DNA from: Amoebophrya sp. AT5.2
Taxonomy: Eukaryota; Sar; Dinophyceae; Syndiniales; Amoebophryaceae
Assembly (NCBI GenBank): GCA_005223375.1
Contig: RXOD01004437.1
Coordinates: 1-22,353 of the forward strand
Length of the DNA stretch: 22,353 nt
Direction of reading: 5' to 3'
Below, in pieces: positions 20,275-22,353 of the stretch; the stretch's first letter is position 1; each line of letters opens with the position of its first letter. Both the position numbers and the translations under genes were made by a program. The notes under the pieces are model-generated. The model had not been told where the DNA came from. It saw only the letters and a program-made list of their open reading frames with translations, and did no database searches.

Positions 20275-22242
20275 TCAATGCGATGCTTTCAAAATCGACG
20301 GCAAAAGCGACAGCCTCGGGTACCCAGCTCCTCTACCCCGAATGCACTCAAAGTCTCCGTACCTTTCCGGCTTTTCTTGTTCTTTCTTCGCGGGATCTCG
20401 AGTACTCGGCGCTCTGCCTGCTCTGCCTCTTCCCTTCGCCCCTCTCCCACCCGCGACCGGCGACATCGCGTCGGGGTGCGGCGGCGCCCGCACCGCTCCC
20501 CCACTCTCCGCCGCAGCCCCTCCCGGATACCCCGCCAGCCCCAGCATGATGGGCACGCCGCCCGTGTCCTTCCTCACGACGTTCAGCTTCTTTGGCGGGC
20601 TCACCTTCGTCGTCATCACGCCCGTCGCCCCCACGCTCGCGCCCAGGTTTGGAACGGATTGTGATCCCGTAAGATTCAGCGTCTGCTGCGAACCGCTGTT
20701 TCCGCCGACTATGGGACCATGCTGGGACATGTAGTTGTAGGAATTCCCCAGGTAGTTGCTGTGCGCGCCTCCCGCGGACTGCTTCGACACGTTCGAGGAC
20801 TGGTTTCCGTAGTAGCCGTAGCCTGCTACGTGTGTCTTCCGGCTGGCGTCGACCGATCCCTGCATGGGCTGGTTCGCGACGGAGACCACGACGCTCCGGT
20901 TCTCCAGCAGCGCGTTGTCCAGCGACTGGTTCAGGGAGTTGTACTGCCCCAAGTGGCTCACGCCGCCCACCTGCTCCAGCAGGGTCGGCGCATACGAGTT
21001 CTTGCGCGAGTTCTTTCGTGAGTCCCCTTGAAGATACCACGACTGCCGACTGATCGTGCCGCTGTTGGAGGTCCCCGTATTCCGCGTGCCCCCGGAGCCC
21101 CGGTTCGTGCCGTTGTGGTCCACGGAGGCGGCGCGCGTGCCCTTGCCGCTGTTGTTGCCAGAGTTGGGGCCGCCGGAGGAGTTCTTGTTCCCTCCACTGG
21201 CGGAATTCGTCGAGCTCAGGTCCTGCCGGTGGTAGATCGAGTACTGCTTCTGTCCGTTTTCAGGTCCGTTCTGCGAGTTTTGCGTCAGGGTCGAGGTCAG
21301 GCTCGCGTTGTTATGGTGCTTCGGCGACAGCTCGGACACCATCCCCGGTACGCCGCCGCGGTTGTACCCCTTCTGCCGACGGTCGCGGATCTTCTTTTCG
21401 CGGCTGTTCTCCCGCACCGACCGCATCGAGCTGTGCGTGTCCAGGCAGTAGTCGTCCAGGTGGTTCGACTTCGCGTTCGGCTCCGCAATCACGTCGAACA
21501 GCCGCTTTTGGTTGCGCTCGGGCACGCCCAGGTAGTGCTTCTTGTACAGCGGCGGCAGAGAAATGCTCTCCTTCACCTTCATCCCCGCGTGCGACGCGTA
21601 CGGGTTCTCGTCCTCCTGCTTCCCCTTGCTGGACGTCTGGCCCAACAACCGATCCGCGGGGCCGGCCGGGCGGACGAACTCAACCGCATCGGGCACGACA
21701 GCTTCCGTCACCTTGAGGTCGGGAACGATCACGTCCCCGCGCGTCGGCTTCGCGAGCTCCGGCGGGTAGTCGCGGTTCTTCTTCCACCAGTAACCCTCCG
21801 CGTCCGAATACCGGGGGAAGGTGCGTTCTGGGATGCAGCGAGTTTTTTGGCTTCTTCCGATGGATACGACCTACTTATCAGCGCGATCTTCTGGGGGCTG
21901 CTGTCGATGCACATCTCAACAGCCTCAAAGTGAACCTACTCCTACAGGAAGGTGAACCATCGGCACGAAAGTACCATATTCTGCGAAGTAGGTCCGATCG
22001 TACTCGATCTTGTCCCTTCTTCGCTGTTCGAGGAGAACACTACGCGTCTTTGTGATGGGGCCGTCGCCCTTCCGGAAATCGTGGCACGCCTGCTCGTACA
22101 TGGATTTCCTGGTGCGGGGCGTGATGCAATTTTCTTCGCCGTACTTCCGCTGCTCCACCAGGTCCTCCTTTAAACACCGCTTTCGAGCGGCCTTGATCGC
22201 CGAAATGGCGGCGATCTGCGGCTTGTCTTGGTACCTGTACAT
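20275..22242 (-). CDS. Asn/Ser/Gly-rich protein of unknown function, two exons
   Basis: I do not recognise this protein. It starts at the ATG at 22242 (MYRYQDKPQIAAIS), with A at -3, and ends in TGA at 20275. Exon 1 encodes a basic, charged segment (RKSMYEQACHDFRKGDGP, LLEQRRRDKIEYDRTYFAEY). Exon 2 begins with a more structured part (SDAEGYWWKKNRDYPPELAK; LPPLYKKHYLGVPERNQKRL). It then becomes a long disordered tract rich in Asn, Ser, Gly and Gln, with KNSRKNS-like basic/Ser sites that could be phosphorylated, and ends in a Gly/Arg/Pro-rich tail. An in-frame TAG at about 21871-21873 shows an intron is needed. Two splice models both keep the frame: 22242-21946 + 21870-20275 (630 residues) or 22242-21975 + 21827-20275 (606 residues). 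The function could be cytoskeletal or RNA-binding, but nothing visible decides it. Confidence 0.65.
21871..21945 (-). other. Probable intron of the Asn/Ser-rich gene (one of two models)
   Basis: The donor is CTTCCT|GTAGGAGTAGG and the acceptor CTGATAAGTAG|GTC, phase 0, 75 nt, with a branch-point-like ctgat just before the acceptor. The donor resembles the GTAGGTG and GTAGAAG donors elsewhere in the window. The alternative is donor TATG|GTACTT (intron 21974-21828) with acceptor CATCCCAG|AA, phase 1. Confidence 0.5.
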
Positions 22243-22353
22243 GGTGTTCCGTCCTCGATTGTTTGGAAATGGAATAGAAATTGAAGATTAACCTCTCTAT
22301 ATATGCGGAAGCAAAGAATCCCCATCGTGAGGGGGGTTAAGGGGGGGGTTTGA
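22243..22353 (-). promoter_or_regulatory. Upstream flank with a TATA-like element
   Basis: On the minus strand the sequence catatatag (about 22297-22305) lies roughly 55 nt before the ATG at 22242, which is plausible TATA-box spacing if the leader is short. Beyond it, near the window end, are two long C-runs (G-runs of 6 and 8 on the plus strand, separated by ttaa). No transcription start evidence exists, and typical dinoflagellates lack TATA boxes, so this is tentative. Confidence 0.3.

Noticed and set aside
21028..21933. 301-codon plus-strand open frame
   Set aside because: It is antisense to the Asn/Ser-rich gene and is Arg/Val/Leu-rich without any recognisable domain; a shadow frame.
1..22353. 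Dinoflagellate spliced-leader gene, CRISPR array, transposase or reverse transcriptase
   Set aside because: I looked for the spliced-leader core (CCGTAGCCATTTTGGCTCAAG, in parts) and saw no match on either strand. There are no regularly spaced repeats and no mobile-element protein motifs.
22330..22353. G-runs separated by ttaa at the right edge, telomere-like at first sight
   Set aside because: Only two irregular runs are present, with no repeated TTTAGGG or similar unit; simple low complexity is a better description.

Overview
The window looks like nuclear DNA from a protist, most likely an alveolate with a compact, GC-rich genome. Genes are split by spliceosomal GT-AG introns, exons are very long, and proteins carry low-complexity Ser/Gly/Asn/Gln insertions. 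All six recognisable genes lie on the minus strand. A MORN protein and a cytosine methyltransferase next to a BRAP2-type ubiquitin ligase, all co-oriented, would fit a dinoflagellate or syndinian (for example Amoebophrya-like) or another myzozoan. That placement is an inference and I hold it weakly. I found no tRNA, rRNA, CRISPR array, spliced-leader gene, reverse transcriptase or transposase.

Reading the minus strand from right to left: 22242-20275 is a two-exon gene for an Asn/Ser/Gly-rich protein of unknown function. 19041-16069 is a single-exon BRAP2-like RING/ZnF-UBP/coiled-coil E3 ligase. 15416-11284 is a four-exon C5 cytosine DNA methyltransferase whose exon phases all agree; it has about 655 residues of unrecognised sequence before the catalytic domain. 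9828-6085 is a long MORN-repeat protein broken by one in-frame TAG. 4922-3483 encodes a predicted secreted protein in which two opposite single-base shifts at G-runs scramble about 30 codons. 2356-626 is a two-exon, seven-helix SWEET-type sugar transporter with an unusually long loop after helix 1.

The intergenic gaps (0.6-1.5 kb) hold no convincing genes. They do hold several short inverted repeats, a duplicated 22-bp palindromic motif around an AG microsatellite, and a dense GATC cluster upstream of the methyltransferase.

The genes do not form an obvious shared pathway. Their common orientation suggests a unidirectional gene cluster, not a functional operon. The best leads are the methyltransferase (novel N-terminal half, palindromic splice donor with a competing unproductive donor), the TAG in the MORN gene, and the compensating frameshifts in the secreted protein gene.
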